64,000 bases of DNA from Bugula neritina (GCA_964035545.1 OZ037766.1:28400673-28464672), one strand, 5' to 3'; numbered from the stretch's first letter, positions 1 through 30,342 are shown. Numbers and translations: made by a program. Notes: a model not told the origin generated them from the sequence alone.

Positions 1-2523
1 TACTACAGCACTTACTCCTACTCTGCTTGCTACTACGAGTGTCAGATATCTTATGTACTCAATCAGTGTGGCTGTGTTGACTTCCTTCATCCTCGTAAGT
101 TTAGTTTATGTTGCTGTCAACCTTGAAAATTGAAAAAATGTGCATGCACTTGCTATACATTATGTTGCGTGTGTGTGCAGATTATGCTAAGTAGATATTG
201 ATTTTGCTGTATAGTATTCTTTTTTGAAGCAATTTCTATATGATTCAATTACATAGTTTCGGATAAGCCAAAAGAGCCTGAATTAAAGTAATTTTAACCA
301 AATAATACACATGTATTGCAGACTTTTATGCAATTATTCTATTCCCTTGTAATTTTTCAAATAATATATATATGGTTTGCATTTTAAATCATGCCATTAT
401 TTGTGATATGTATTTAAATGCATTTTATCAGCTTAAGAAAAATTTTGTAAATATAAGGACGATTTTTGTAAAACTAGTTTTAACAAATGTTTTTGACCCT
501 AAGAATATAGACTTATCTTCTTTGTCTCTTAATTTGCATCAGTTTCTTTGAAGTTAGAGCTATTAGGTAAGCAAATTTATGAAGTTTTGTTATTGTAGCT
601 TTAAATGGCTCCAGTATATGCGCCATTGACCGGGTTCTGTTCTGTGCAGCACTGGCAAAGCGTAAGTTAAGAGTTCTTTATGTAGCTATAACTAAACAAA
701 AATATAGAGCAAACAAATCTGCTTATTAAAATGCATCTAATCATAAATGTACATGACTGCAAGTGTTGATAATTATAATATAGAGATCGTATGAAATATG
801 TATTTCACTTGCACCTAATAGTTTATTATTAAAGTCTAACATACATTTCACGGAGGTTGTACTTTTCACTAAAAACCATATTTTACTCTTTAACCATTCA
901 CAATATTGAGCATTTAAAATTTCAAAAACTTGTCATAATTTGATAATAAGTATACAACAGATTACTAACAGTGCAAGACAACATAAAACATAAGTTTTTG
1001 TTTTCTATTCATAAGGTCCCACCTGCGAAATGTCAGGCTTTGTATGTTTGCTATGCATAGTGTAATTTAGACAGTGATTATGTGACCTATATTACCATTT
1101 TAACCAATCACATTTCAGGTGAATTTCTTGCTAACTCAAAGCATCTGAAAGGCTGTGGCTGCACCTCAGCCTGTAATGAGGTTCAGTATACTGCTAAAGT
1201 CTCCAGCTACACTTTTCCTAGTGACAACTTTGTAGAGGAGAAAAAAGGCTATTTTAATAGTAAGTTTTAATCAGTGCATGCACTTAGTTCTAAACCTGAA
1301 TAGTCTAGGTAAATTTCGATACTCTAAGAGCTATTTATAAAAGACCATAAACAAGATAATATGTTGAATATATTGCAATACTTTTATAACACTTTCATTT
1401 CAATGGTTTCTTGCAAAATAAATATGTTTATATAAAACTTAATGTGTTTTAAATGCCAAATGACATCTATGATGCATCTAGGAAATTGTATGTCAATTTT
1501 TAAAGTTAAAATATGTTATCAATATAGGCTACTTGAGCTCTTTATAGCAAGCAATATCGTTTTGGGCTAAACTTTATAACATTATAACACTTTCTCTGAA
1601 ATAATTTATTTTCATTTGCTATGCAACATGTCGTTGGTTTACCTCACATACAATTGACTTTTGTATATTCTTATCACCTTTTCATAATAATTATTCTTAT
1701 TATTGCTATCGCTGATAAAAGCATATTAATACATTGAACAGACAACTCCCAAAGACATAGCTGCCATTGAAACTAAAGTGTATTTTTTCTATAGTGACTG
1801 GTGACTACATGAGAAAGAACTTTGTTGGAGTCACCATCTATTACAATCACATGTCTTATGAACTTCTGAAGGAAACCGTCACATACAGTATCTTAGACAT
1901 GTTTGGTAATACTAAATATTATATAATTAATAATTTAATCAATTAGATAAAGTATACTAAAAATAAAAGAATAAATAAAATTAAATTGATTATAAAGACT
2001 AAATTTAATTTTATTTCCTTACACTATCTTTGTCCTATTGCTCTCTGACATAGCATGATAAAGCACTTTAATAATAAGATTTTTATCACATTTATACTTA
2101 TATATAATTGGTATATTATAATATACTTCTCAAGTTCTGAAATATACTGAATGGAAAAGATTTTAACTGTGTGTTTTAAGTTATTTGGGTTTTAAGTTTT
2201 TTTTTTATTTAAAAAAGGTTTTGCTGCTAAATGTACAGAGCAATTTTTTTTAAATTACAGCGAGTGTTGGTGGGACAGTAGGCGTGGCTACAGGAGCCAG
2301 TTTGCTGACTCTGGTTGAAATACTGGAGTTCATAATGATGTCAGTAGCTCGGGTGATAAGCAGAAGAATTGATAACAGAACTCCTGTCAAAGCTTTCAAG
2401 AACGCTGTTGAAGATGTCCAAACAGAGAAGCCACAGCTAACAGCTGACCAAGCAGTTGTTGATAACACAGACAACTGGGCTAGAGAGAAGTTCAAGAGTT
2501 ATGATAACTTGAGACTCTCTTAA
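1..2523 (+). CDS. DEG/ENaC channel, tandem copy 1 (3' part only)
   Basis: This is the C-terminal part of an amiloride-sensitive (DEG/ENaC/ASIC superfamily) sodium channel; the 5' exons lie before the window. Exons: 1-94, 599-661, 1119-1259, 1795-1905, 2261-2523, all with GT-AG introns and joining into 223 codons plus TAA. The first exon shows the family's cysteine signature (YSACYYEC, then CGC). The next exons add further paired cysteines (CGCTSAC). The last exon carries the pore-lining second membrane helix with the G-A-S selectivity-filter triplet followed by LTLVEILEF. An AATAAA lies 22 bases after the stop (2545-2550). Codon for codon it matches residues 293-515 of copy 2, apart from scattered substitutions. 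Expected role: plasma-membrane cation channel subunit, acting as a trimer; the gating stimulus cannot be read from the sequence. Confidence 0.93.
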
Positions 2524-2984
2524 AACAATATGGCAGTAGTTCAAAATAAAAACACTTCATTTGAAGATACATTTGTTTGTTTCTATTAGTTTTAACAGTG
2601 GTATAAAGTATAGATTTGTAAAAAACACTAGTAACATATCATTCAGCAAACACGTCCAGTCATAATACATATAGTCGTTTATAGTCATTTATATTTTAAA
2701 GCAATTGTAAGTAGTTGCTGTAATGGATAGAAATAAATAAGTTCTTTTTTATATTATTTTATGTGTGCTGTTTTTAAAAGTAGTTTTTGTCATTAACATA
2801 AAAATATTTTTAATTATTTTGTAAATTTGTAATTATATCTCAATTGTGATACTTATAAATTGTCAAACTTAATTATTAAATTGTAAATAAATCTATCAAC
2901 TGGCTATATTTAGCAAGCAATACTTGTCGAACTGTTGCCTGAAAAACTATCACTGTTTTAACTTTGGTTTAATTCAATAGTTTA

Positions 2985-3122
2985 ACTTTATTGACTTATA
3001 GGAGTGGTGCTGTTTCGTTTCTCTAGTGCTTCTACTGTAACATATAGCCAGCAAAGCCAACTACCAACATTCCAATTAGTATACACACTTTGACAAGCAA
3101 GCAAAATTGGCTTAATTGATAA
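2985..3122 (-). pseudogene. Relic of UNC93-like last exon (behind copy 1)
   Basis: Read on the minus strand, this stretch is collinear with the 3' end of the UNC93-like last exon (22149 to about 22270), including the DNA around its stop codon and the segment coding for the last membrane helix. It has small indels and substitutions that break the frame, and similarity is lost upstream. No other UNC93 exon is found nearby. I infer that it was carried along as flanking DNA when the DEG/ENaC gene was tandemly duplicated. Confidence 0.75.
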
Positions 3123-3864
3123 ACAATGGTTTGTAGTCATGAAAATGTATTTTTATGACTATAAAAATAACAAAGCTTAAAAAAAATATTTGAAAACGTT
3201 TTAGCTACAAATAAAATACTTAAATAAAACCTTGAAAGATCAAGTACTTTAAGTTTTATGTAAAACATGTAAAATAGCTTAACAGTGAATTAAAAGGAAA
3301 ATATTTAAAAAAAGGATGGCAATTTCATTTTCAAGTAAAATAATCATATTTTTAAAAATAACAGTTTAAGAGAATTTGGTAAATAATAATTGCCTATTTT
3401 GTTATTTAAAGGCATCAGCATGCCGTGCCTTCACAAATATTTTGCAGATATATGTAATAGCATTTATTACATAGATAATATAGGAAACGCAAATCTAACA
3501 CATTAATTAAATAGTTGATGCTCAAAATTATTAACATGGTTTATATTAACTAACGTAAATATTAGCTAAGAAGGTACTTGAAAGCAGTTATCCTCTATAA
3601 ACTACTTAGAATACATGTATCTTTTTTTCTGTATTATACTGTCCTTCATAAAGTGGAATATTGATTTTTATCTGAGACATCTAAATGTAATTTCATTTTC
3701 CCATGTGCTGCACTGAGTGATCCAGCAGAATTTGTTATCTGAATCACACAATTACACTGGTTTGTTGTTAGATGTAAATAAGTGTAGGAGCAGCTCCAAG
3801 AATTTATTAAAAGTATTATTTTCTATAGTGAGTATTTTTGAATGATTATATATCTATCTATCCA

Positions 3865-4143
<279 letters not shown>

Positions 4144-4509
4144 ATAATTGTCAACCTGGTTAGAGATGCAGCAAAGCAGAGTGCTCACTATCACTGGTGA
4201 TAAAGCTAATAATATATACTATAGTGCTCCAGATTGTGAAAGTCATCCGTATAATATGCATATATTTTATTTAATAAGAGTCTCACAGAATTAAATAGTT
4301 TTGCACTGTGAACTGCATTAAGTCTATACATCAAATCAAATATCAAAGCTGTTTTCGCATTGTACTTTCTTTTCTTGAGAGTTACTAATTATTTTATAAC
4401 TTTTTTTGTGATTATATTATTATATTATTATTATATATTATTATATTATTATTATATATTATTACATTCTTCTGATTATATTATAATTTCTCCTCATCAA
4501 GATTGAAAC

Positions 4510-7500
4510 ATGGCAGCAGAGCAGAGCTTCAGTAATGAGTTGCACAATTTCACTCAAGAAACGACTATGCATGGCATAAGATACGTGAAAATGAAAGGGA
4601 TTTCTCTTGTAAGAAGGTATAATAACTTGTCACAAAGTATGCAGCTAACATTATTTAAAGTTTTAAATAGTTTTATTTATGTATTATAGATATTATATGA
4701 CGAAATGTGCTGAAAGTATATTTAGTCATAAAATCAAAGCAAATTGCACCTTTTGAATTCGCTTCATTTACCTGTTTTGCGATCTTCATTATGTTTACTC
4801 ACATAGGATTCCGTAGATTGTCGTACAAACTATGTCTGTCCAGTTTCTCATAGAATATAGCATTACTTTTGTCCCTTAGGGAATCCTGTATTCAAGTGCT
4901 TTTCTTAACGTTATTCATAATTATTTAATCAAACGAAGCGGTTTTAGAAAGTAGAAATTGCATCTGTAATGTGGAATAAGCTCATGTGAAGTGAACTAAT
5001 AATTGATTTTTGCTCATTAAAGATACAAAACAAATACACAACAGCTCTTCAAAGTTATGAGAGATGCATCTAATAACAATATTATATAACTTTATTCACA
5101 CCATTTACTATACAATTGCATAGTGCTGCTTTAATTACTATAATACTGCATTTTTAATATAAGTATGCTAACGTATATTATGCCGTAAAGTCATGTATTT
5201 ATCACAAAATTACAATCGCGTGTGTACACGTTTTTTTCAATAAAGACCTGTGGAATAAAATACCCAAAAGTCATGTGAATTTATGTAAATTATACATTTT
5301 ATTTTTAAAGTGAAGGGAAAATGTTAGTTATAAAAAATAGCATATATCTAAAAGCTCTTTGAACTTCATATATATACTTTTGCTTTCAAAATTAACTCTA
5401 AACTGAGGCTCGCAGCATCATTGTTGTTTTATTCACCATATTATGTTTTTGTTTCTTTAGAATATTGTGGACAGTAATCATTCTCTCCATGCTAGTGTAT
5501 TTTTCTTATGCTGGTTTTAATTTCTTTGACGGCTATCTGAAAAAAAGAGTCAGCACTAAAATAAAAGTAAAGACTACAGATGAGTTGCAGGTAGGCGAAT
5601 TTAATATAATTTGTAATATTTAAGATATAAGAATATTTCTATTGGTGCCTAACTTCACTAAAGTTTTTTATAATTTTTAAATATATAGTAACTTAAACAT
5701 TCTTTTGCTAATAAAGATTGCTGTTGGTTTTTATAATTACACTAAGCTATTGTATAGTACGTTTAATCTATCGTATTAACATAACATAACATAACATGCC
5801 TGTTGCTTGGATGAGCATATGTATATAATTATAATTTGTCACATAAAAATTTAAAGATAAGCAGTAAATAGTTTGTATGTTAATTTTCTAATATGCAAAA
5901 ACAATTCTGCCTGCATGCATGGACAATTTGTTTTTTTAAATGTAAACTCTTTTGGGTAATGAAATGTAATGAAAAAAATATGCCCTTAGATGTATAGTCT
6001 GGCAAACAGCCAAACTTGAGTGCACTTTTTATAAAATATTTCTCAAGCTCAAAAGATTGTATTCAACTACTTTTCAAAAATAAATTTGTATTTTAATGAT
6101 AGTTTTTAACTCTGTTTATTCGGCGATTATAATCCCTAAAAAGTGCGCCTATAAATTAAGTTGTAATGAATAAATAAAAGCAATTTTATATATAACTAAC
6201 TGGCTATGATTATATATAGGCTATAAAAATTATGTTAATTGATATTACAACAGAAAAAAACTATGAGTGTGTTTTTGCCCACACACTTTGAATTGAGGGC
6301 ATGATAATGCTACTAAGTTTTATTCTGGATGAGTATGGCCTACTAGATATTGAAAATAGATGCACTATATGAGTATATATGCAAAAGTAATAATTATGCA
6401 CTAAGTTGTTTTATAAAATATTTGCAGCGGTTAAACATGGCAATGAACATAGTCAATACCAATTTGATGAGTTTAGTAAGGTAGTCTTTAAGTAATACTG
6501 CACATTGAATTAATACAATAGTTAACTAACATCTGCCTCTACAGCAACAATTTATATGTACATTTGTATGTGTTGTAGTTTCCTGCTGTCACAATATGTA
6601 ACAGAAACTACTGGAAAAAGTCAGCAGCTGAATATGGTAGTGATTTCTTGTCACCAAAAGTAACGGAATTGTTTAAGGAGATGTTGCGAGATATCTACGA
6701 ACCACAAAGTCAGCTGCCTCCACCTGCTGACAAGTGAGTGCAAGTATGACACCATTTTCACAAAAAAGATGAACAACGTAGAATTTTCAAGTCAACTGCA
6801 GTTATTGAAGAAAAAATATTTTAAAGCATTTCAAGCATAAATTCAGTCTGTGTAGCCACTGAATATAACTTGAAATACATAAACTTGCAACTTATAGTGA
6901 TCTTCTTTCTACGGAATAGGTACAACTGGAGTGATCCCCTGCTTCAAATTTATACATATGAAGGAATTGATCCTGATAGTCAGCTGAAACTCATGGCACA
7001 CACACTGAATGAGACGTTCAAGGCTTGTTATGTAAAGAGTGCAAGTGTCTCTTGTCAGGATCTGTTTGTACAAGTGAAAACGGATGCAGGTACCAATAAC
7101 AAATTTATAGTTCATGTGCTGCAATTTTGCATGTTATAGCAATTGCTATCAAAGTGAGTGTTTTTTGGCATATAATTAGGGTTTTAAACTAAATTGAACT
7201 AAACAGAAAAAAAAATTAGATTAACTACTGAATTTAAAGCATAAAGTATTAAAATCATTCAAAAGTCACCATATAAGTTTTACTAATTATAATGTTGTGA
7301 CAAAGTATCAAAATTATCACAATTTAAAATCTATGGAAATAGGAAATTGTTATAATTTTGCTTGTTATTAAATATGAATTTTGCAGCATAAAATATGAGT
7401 GTCATTAAAATTACCAATTATAGCTATTTTTATACTTTTACTAAATTTGTGTTTTATTTTCTATAAGCTTTAAAGCCCATATATCATCCTTATATACTTT

Positions 7501-10500
7501 GGACATGTCGGACATATTCGACATTTAATATGCTGTCAATCCAATTTATTGTACAAATAAATGCCATTGATATATATATATAAGCAATATATGTTTTATT
7601 AAAGGTTTTTGCTATCAGTTTAATGGAGATGGAAAGTTTTACTCCCATGCATCTGGTTTAAGTGGAGGAGTTCAGTTTGTAATGGATACTCTGACTCATG
7701 AGTACTATATCGGACCTTTCTCTTACTCAGAGGGATTCTCGGTATGTCATCTTAACATTTAAATAGAGATAAGTAAACAAACTCATAGCCGAAAAATCAG
7801 AGTACCAGTTGATGCATAAATAATTAAACTATATTATTAATAAGCATATTGAATTTAGTTTAATGTCATTTGAATATATTTGACTGTCACATCAATAGAA
7901 ATGACGTTTAGTGGTGTCACCGTATTTCTTAAAATAATGATTAGATATAGTCAGTGTAACTTTCTCTGATAAAATTACTGACTTTTGTCAAATAATTAGC
8001 ATTTTTCAGACTTGAACAAAGTTAATGTAAATATAAGTTTTAAAACCTTCAGCTAAGCTAACTATAGACGTTGAAAAAAATTCAAGTTTTAAACTTTGCT
8101 TTCCACAAGACACTACTTTGAATGGTAGCTTGCGAAAAGCAAAGCTAAAATATTATTTCTAGATTTAATAATTAAAAATGAAAAAATGCCTTTCACTGAA
8201 TAAAAATATTTTGAATAAAAAGGTTGAAAATTAGAAACTGGAATATTTGTTAAAAAATCGATTAAGTAATTTACTGATTATAGTTGTTGGCTAGTAAGAA
8301 TTAGTGATAGCAATTGCTTTTACTTGTCATTTAAACCTATAAACTGTAATGCATTTGCTAGCATTCCTGGAGTTATCATATCTTGTGGTAATTGACTCGA
8401 CATCTAAGCTGGTTATACTTACAGATTGCCATACATGAACCTGAAGAGATTCCTTTAGTATCAGAACTCAGCTACGGATTAAAGACGGGAGCAGAAACTA
8501 TTATGACTCTTCATAAAAAAATAGTAAGAGAAAATAAATATGAAAATTTTTAATTTTTCTCATGTGTCAAGCTTCCAACAAAGATTTGAAAATGGCACTT
8601 TTATAAGATCTAAAATCTGATGGTTGTGATATACTGTAGTAATAATACCAATCGATCAGCTCATCAGTGTATTATAAGTAATGTTGGCAGGTATCAGCAT
8701 AACAGAGCTACAAGAGTGTGACAGGTGTCAGCATATGACAGGTGTCAACACTCACATAAGTAATGCTGACAAAGTATGTCAGAATATGAAAAAGTAAGAT
8801 GTCATGATGTCATGTTTTTGATTACACTATAAAATGCTGATGACATGTGTCAATATGTGACAGATGTCTAAAGTGTGTTAGAACATTAGTTCATTGTCTA
8901 GCTGGTGACATGTGTCAATGCGAGATAGGTTTCTGGAGTGTGATTAAATTGGTTAAATGTTCAATTGTTGACATTTATTTTTTGTTTTTGTTTATAAGAC
9001 TCAAAGACAACCTCCGCCAGCAGATGACAACCAAGCAGACTGTTTTGATTCAGAGAATCTGCCTAACCCTCTACATTACTACAGCACTTACTCCTACTCT
9101 GCTTGCTACTACGAGTGTCAGATATCTTATGTACTCAATCAGTGTGGTTGTGTTGACTTCCTTCATCCTCGTAAGTTTAGTTTATGTTGCTGTCAACCTT
9201 TAAATTGGAATAAATGTTCATTTACTTGCTATACAGTATTTAAGGTTTTACATCGGTTTTATTGCATCCGCGCTTGGTGCATTTGTTTGCATTTGTGTGC
9301 ATGCGTGAATGTGTGCGTGTGCGTGTGGGTGTGCGTGTGCATGTGCGTGTGTTATGTATATTTGTTATTAGCAATGATGGATTAGTAACTAGAAAATATA
9401 ATTATCAATATTAAAACAGATCGATTTGCATTGAGCATATTTGAGAATTAACCAATCATGTTACAAAGAATTTAGTTTAAAGGTTATGCCGCTAGTAGAT
9501 TGTATGATTTAAATTTTAATGTATGTTGTTTTTACTATACATATTTTTCACTGAAGCAGTTTTAATGTGATTTACACTCTATTTCAATTGGATAATCTTT
9601 GCTACACATATAAAGTTTGGAGAATGTCGTAATTCTAGCCAAAATATACACATGTTTTTCAGAGTTTGATACAAAAGATATGTCTCGTTGTAATTTCTCA
9701 AGCAATATTCTGTGCTCACATAAACATATAATATGTGCATTTTAAATTATGCCAGTATTTGTGATATTTGTCTTTGAATGCATTTAATTGGGAGTTTAAG
9801 AATGCTTTTTTAGTAAAACTATTTTAAAAAACTCAGTTCACTTTTAGATTATAGACTATTTTTTATTATTTCTCAACTTGTGCCAGTTCCCTTAAAGTTA
9901 GAACTATTAGGGCTTAGGCTAACAAATAACATTCAAAAATGATTTTCATTGTTTTCCTTGTAGCTTTAAATGGCTCCAGCATCTGCGCCATTGACATGGT
10001 TCTGTCATGTGCAGCACCAGCAAAGCGTATGTTACATTTTCTCTTTTCAACTAAACAAAGTAAATAAATATGCTTATATTAAACATGCATGTAATTATAA
10101 ATCTACATAAATCCCTATAGTGCTTATAATTGTAGACGTTGTATAAAGTCTGTATTTTAAATATATTTTGTTGTGTGCCTATGAAATATATATTTCTATC
10201 TTTAGCCATTAATAATGTTTAGCTTAGCCGATAGCTGGAGTTTGATATTGATTATACAGCAGATTACTAGCAGTAGAAGACAACTTCGCACTCAAATAAA
10301 CGGTTGTTTAGTTTTGTGTGATCAATTTCAAGAAATAACATTCCAGCTTCCGAACTTTAGTTATGTGACATAGTATCATTTTAACCAATCACATTTCAGG
10401 TGAGTTTCTTGCTGATTCAAAGCATCTGAAAGGTTGTGACTGCACGTCAGCCTGTAATGAGGTTCAGTATACTGCTAAAGTCTCCAGCTACACTTTTCCT

Positions 10501-12204
10501 AGTGACACCTTTGTGGAAGAGAAGCAAGGCTATTTTAATAGTAAGTTGTAATCAGTATTCTTATGCAGGTTTATAGTCGCCATCCTTGTGAGAAAACCCC
10601 TGGTGGAAATGGCTTTTGTTAAATCCAGCTATAAGGACTTATTCAAATGTGGCACGAGAGCAATAATAACTGGATGCTTTTCCTAACATCATGTTAATGG
10701 CCTTTATTGGGGTTGAACCCATGACTTTGTGCTCGCTAGGCAAACGCTCTAATCCTTAGGTCACGGCTGCTCTCAAGCTTTAGGGAAGCTTTAAAGCAAA
10801 AAGAGCTTTAATCAGTACAAAGAGTGCTAAATCTGTATATATAGTCAAGGTTAATTTTTTTCTGCACTCAATGTGAATACTCCGAAAGTTATTTATATAA
10901 GATCACAAAAAATATAAATATTTTGAATATATAATAATATCTATATAAAATTTCTATCTCAATATTGTTTCTATAGTGAGTGGTGACTACATGAAAAAGA
11001 ACTTTGTTGGAGTCACCATCTATTATGATCACATGTCTTATGAACTTCTGGAAGAAACCATCACATACAGTATCTTAGACATGTTTGGTAATACTAAATA
11101 TTTCATAAGAGTCATTTTACTTAATTTAGTACACACTGGAAATCTCCAGTTTTTAGCTACTTTTTACAATTTAGCTGCTAATGAACATGGGTTTTTGCCC
11201 AAAACTAGTAAAATATGATGGAAAACACCTAAATAATCAAGGTTCTTCTTAATGTTGCTTGATTTCCCATGTTTTTTTCTAATTATTCAGCTACTTTTGA
11301 TTTCAGAGAATTATGGTTTTTTCATAACACTCTGCAATCAAAAGTTGCTAAAATGACCCATAATTAAGGAAGTAATGAATTAAGTAAAGTTCATTAGAAT
11401 AAATTAAATGAAACTGATATTGCATAGCTAATATTATTTTCAATAAACTTTATCTATTCTATTATTATTATATATAGTGAGATATCTCACATAGAATGAT
11501 AGAGCACTTTAATATGAGTGGATTATCAAATTTATATGTATAATTATTATAATATAATATACTCTTCAAGTTATGTTAAATGATAACAAGTAGCCTATTA
11601 TATAATTTTTAAAATAATTAGAATAATAAATTATGAATTAACTAAAGATAATGAATTAAGTAAAATTTATTATAAATACATGTAAATAAAATTTAGCTTA
11701 TTATAATGCATAACTATAATATAACTTCTATAAATTTTATTTTTTTTTTTATCGTCTCACATAGCATGGCAGAGCAGTTTGATAAGGTTTTGTCACAATT
11801 GTTCATACAATTATTATAATATGATATACTCTTTAAATTATGAAATGCTTAATGAAAAACTTTTTAAATGTATAATTTCATCTCAAGCTAAATTTTATTT
11901 GAGAGTAAGGATTGATGCAAACACAATATTCTAAATTGCAGCGAGTGTTGGTGGGACAATAGGCGTGGCCATAGGAGCCAGTTTTCTGACTCTGGTTGAA
12001 ATACTGGAGTTCATAATGATGTCAGTAGCTCGTGTGATCAGCAGGAGATTTGATAACAGAACTCCTGTCAAAGCTTTCAAGAACGCTGTTGAAGATATCC
12101 AAACAGAGAAGCCACAGTTAACAGCTGACCAAGCAGTTGTAGATAATACAGACAACTGGGCTAGAGAGAAGTTCAAGAGTTATGATAACCTGAGACTCTC
12201 TTAA
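4510..12204 (+). CDS. DEG/ENaC channel, tandem copy 2 (complete, 515 aa)
   Basis: Complete amiloride-sensitive-type sodium channel subunit. Exons: 4510-4616, 5461-5590, 6579-6733, 6920-7089, 7605-7741, 8425-8523, 8999-9170, 9964-10026, 10400-10540, 10977-11087, 11942-12204; 1548 nt in total. The family hallmarks come in order: the cytosolic His-Gly gating motif (residues 21-22), first membrane helix (about 37-58), FPAVTICN just after it (80-87), a large cysteine-rich extracellular domain with YSACYYEC and CGC (299-317), and a second membrane helix (about 433-457) with the G-A-S filter at 440-442 followed by LTLVEILEF. Length is typical for the family. The start is the first in-frame ATG upstream of the HG motif and is conserved in copy 3. 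All intron positions and phases equal those of copy 3 and of the diverged gene at 32624. Predicted plasma-membrane trimeric cation channel; the ligand (protons, peptide or other) is not inferable. Confidence 0.95.
8690..8930. repeat. Degenerate GACAGGTGTCA repeats in DEG/ENaC intron 6
   Basis: Intron 6 of copy 2 contains several scattered, imperfect iterations of a GACAGGTGTCA/GCATATGA-like motif. A more decayed version occupies the same place in copy 3 (about 19310-19500). It looks like an old minisatellite that predates the duplication. Confidence 0.5.
10567..10773 (-). mobile_element. tRNA-derived SINE, copy A
   Basis: Read on the minus strand this begins with a tRNA-like head (GAGCAGCCGTGACCTAAGG, then a B-box-like GGTTCAACCCC). 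A body follows that is also present at 27722-27869 and 41382-41590 (for example GCCATT, then TTAGGAA, then CCAGGGGTTT). It sits in intron 9 of DEG/ENaC copy 2. The head is not a usable tRNA gene, as the cloverleaf arms do not close properly. Family name unknown to me. Confidence 0.8.
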
Positions 12205-12670
12205 AACAATATGCTAAGATTCCAAAAACTGAAAGATTGCATTTAAAGATATGTTGTTTTATTTCTATTGGTTTAAACAGTGAAAAATTATAGATTTGTA
12301 GCAAAAACAAGATCAAACTATTATATTATTTAACAAACATGTCAAACCATTATATTAATATTTTTTCAGCCATATATACTCTAAAATTATTGTAAATAAT
12401 TGCTGTAACAAATAGAAAGATAAAGATTCATATTTTTATGTTAGTGGTATATGTGTCATCTATAAAAGAAGCTACATATTAGTAGGTGTAGTAACATAAA
12501 GTTAGTTTTTAATTAATTTTTAAGCCTATGATCATTAATTTTAATACTTATTAATCATGAAATTTGAATAAATTGTAATCAATCAATTGGCTATATTTAA
12601 CAGGTAATACTTTTTGAGCTGCTGCCTGAACAACTATCAATGTTCAACTTATTTGGTTTAAATCAATAGT

Positions 12671-12866
12671 TTAATCTCTATTGACTAGTGATGGTGCTCT
12701 TCACTAGTAATTCTACTGTAACACAGCCAGCAAAGCCAACTACTAAGGTTCCAATTATTATATTATACACCTTGACATGGGCAAGCAAAGTTGGCTTAAA
12801 TAACCAAAAGACATTATAGGGCCTACTGCTTGCCACATTTTGAAGTTGGCAAAGCCTGCCTTGCTG
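12671..12866 (-). pseudogene. Relic of UNC93-like last exon (behind copy 2)
   Basis: Minus-strand reading matches the UNC93-like last exon from around its stop codon (22149) up to about 22340. It includes the segment coding for the Gly/Val-rich last membrane helix and the stretch before it. Small indels disrupt the frame, and similarity stops before the exon's splice acceptor. This relic is longer than the one behind copy 1. Like that one, it has the position and orientation that the real UNC93 tail has behind copy 3. Confidence 0.8.
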
Positions 12867-14081
12867 TAGCCATTCCTAGAAATTATGTTTACTAATTGGC
12901 ACAATTTAAAAAGCATATTTTTCCCACAGATGGTCTTAACATTTTTGTAATACTATACATTAATTTTATGTACTTGTGCTAAAAAGCTTTTGTTAATGTC
13001 ACAACTTCAGCATATTTAACAGAATCAAAGCTTTTCAAAGTTTGGGTGAAGTCAAAAGATTATCTCATGAAAAAGCGTTCAATTATATAACATTATGCAA
13101 ACTCTGTAGTATTTCTGAAAATTTTATGGCTATAAAATATAAAGCTCCGTAATAAAGTATATTGAAAATATATTATTATGACTATAAAGTTAAATAAAGC
13201 AAAAAAAGAAAATTTGAAAGCTTCTTAACTACATGTAAAATCCTTGAAAATGCTGAAAGAACAAATATTTCATGTAAAATATATGGAAAAGCTTGACGGT
13301 GAATTCAATGACAAGTCTTTTAAGAAATAAAGGTAACTCTAAGTTTTTTAAGTGAGATAGCCACATTATCAGACAAAATAAAAGTTTAGAAAAATTCGGT
13401 AATTGAACATTGTTTTTGTTATTCAACAGCACCCTTATGCTACATGTTTTCACAAAGCTTTTGCAAATATATCTAAAAGCAAATGTTTAAATAGGATCGA
13501 CTTTCTAACACTAAATGCAAATGGAACACCTTAGTGAAACAGTAGATATTCAAAACTATTATCATTAAACAATCGAACAAATGAGATGAGCCTAATATTT
13601 GTATTCAAAATTATCAATATTGCATAACAACTATAGTTTAGCGGAAGTGAGCTTAAAATTTACTTGAAAGCATGAGTTATTCTCTATGAAATACTTAAAA
13701 TGTTGGTATTGTATTCTGTTTATACTTTTCTATATACAGCGGAATATTGATTTTTATCTTTCAGCAATTGACATTTGGATGTAATTTCATTTTCCCATAC
13801 TGCAGTGATTGAACAGAATATATTTGCTATCTGAATCACACAATCACATTGGTATGTTGTTTGATGTAGCTAAGTGTAGTCACAGTTCCAAGAATCTATT
13901 AAAAGCATTATTTTTAAGTGAGTATTTTTGATAAATATTTCAATGGGCTATATAAATAATATAAAAAAAAGTTATATAAGTATATATACATGTATATATA
14001 TATTATGCTTATATTATATATATATGCATATATTATACATATATTTCCTTATTCATATATATTTTTATTCATGTATACTTT

Positions 14082-14095
<14 letters not shown>

Positions 14096-14137
<42 letters not shown>
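14096..14137. repeat. (TA)n microsatellite
   Basis: About 42 bp of pure TA repeats upstream of DEG/ENaC copy 3. Confidence 0.9.
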
Positions 14138-14140
<3 letters not shown>

Positions 14141-14350
14141 ATGCTCCCTCCATATCTCATTGCTTTATCTCATGGTTTGAGGTTTCAGGACCATCAGCTT
14201 AGTGAGAGAGCGCTGCATATATTAAATATCAAAGTTATTTGATTTTTTATTATACAATTAATTTCATTGATATGTTTTAAAAATAAACCTGAGTAATGCA
14301 GCTTGTGAGTTACTATTGAGTTAATAATTTCTCTTCGTCAAGATTGAAAC

Positions 14351-21700
<7,350 letters not shown>

Positions 21701-22059
21701 AACAATATGGCAGTATTTCAAGAAAATTTTATTTTGCTGATGTTCTGCTTAACATTTTGCTTTCCACAATGGCAAAGTATAGATTTGTGAAAAAAAACAA
21801 GAACTATAAGTATATTATTCAACGAATATGTGTAGTACTTTTCTCTATTCCATTCATATACATTAAAGTTCTTTTAAATAATTGCTGTATTAACTTATAG
21901 AAACATAAATATTTATCTTTTCATTTTAGTGGTATATTTGTCATATTTAAAATAAGCTGTTATCAGTAGCATAAAGTTTAGTTTTATCTATTTTGTAAAC
22001 TTATGATTTATTAATCATAATACCTAAAAATTGTGAAATTTAATTATTTTTTAAATAAA

Positions 22060-22065
22060 TTTATT
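22060..22065 (-). terminator. Candidate polyadenylation signal of UNC93-like gene
   Basis: AATAAA on the minus strand, 84 bases after the TAA stop of the UNC93-like gene. A second AATAAA overlaps the stop codon itself (22148-22153). Which is used cannot be told from sequence. Confidence 0.4.
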
Positions 22066-22148
22066 AACTGGCTACATCTAACAGGCAACACTTTTTGAGC
22101 TGTTACCTGAATAGTGTTTTAATTTTGGTTTAAACTAATAGTTTAACT

Positions 22149-30342
<8,194 letters not shown>

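Larger units (their letters stand above)
12205..14350. other. Intergenic region between DEG/ENaC copies 2 and 3
   Basis: No gene seen. It contains a relic of the UNC93-like last exon (about 12671-12866), AT-rich DNA partly similar to 2524-4509, a short (TA)n at 14096-14137, and the likely promoter-proximal region of copy 3. Confidence 0.6.

Noticed and set aside
2250-2495. 81-codon minus-strand frame, recurring at 11931 and 21427
   Set aside because: Antisense shadow of the last DEG/ENaC exon; it recurs only because the exon itself is triplicated.
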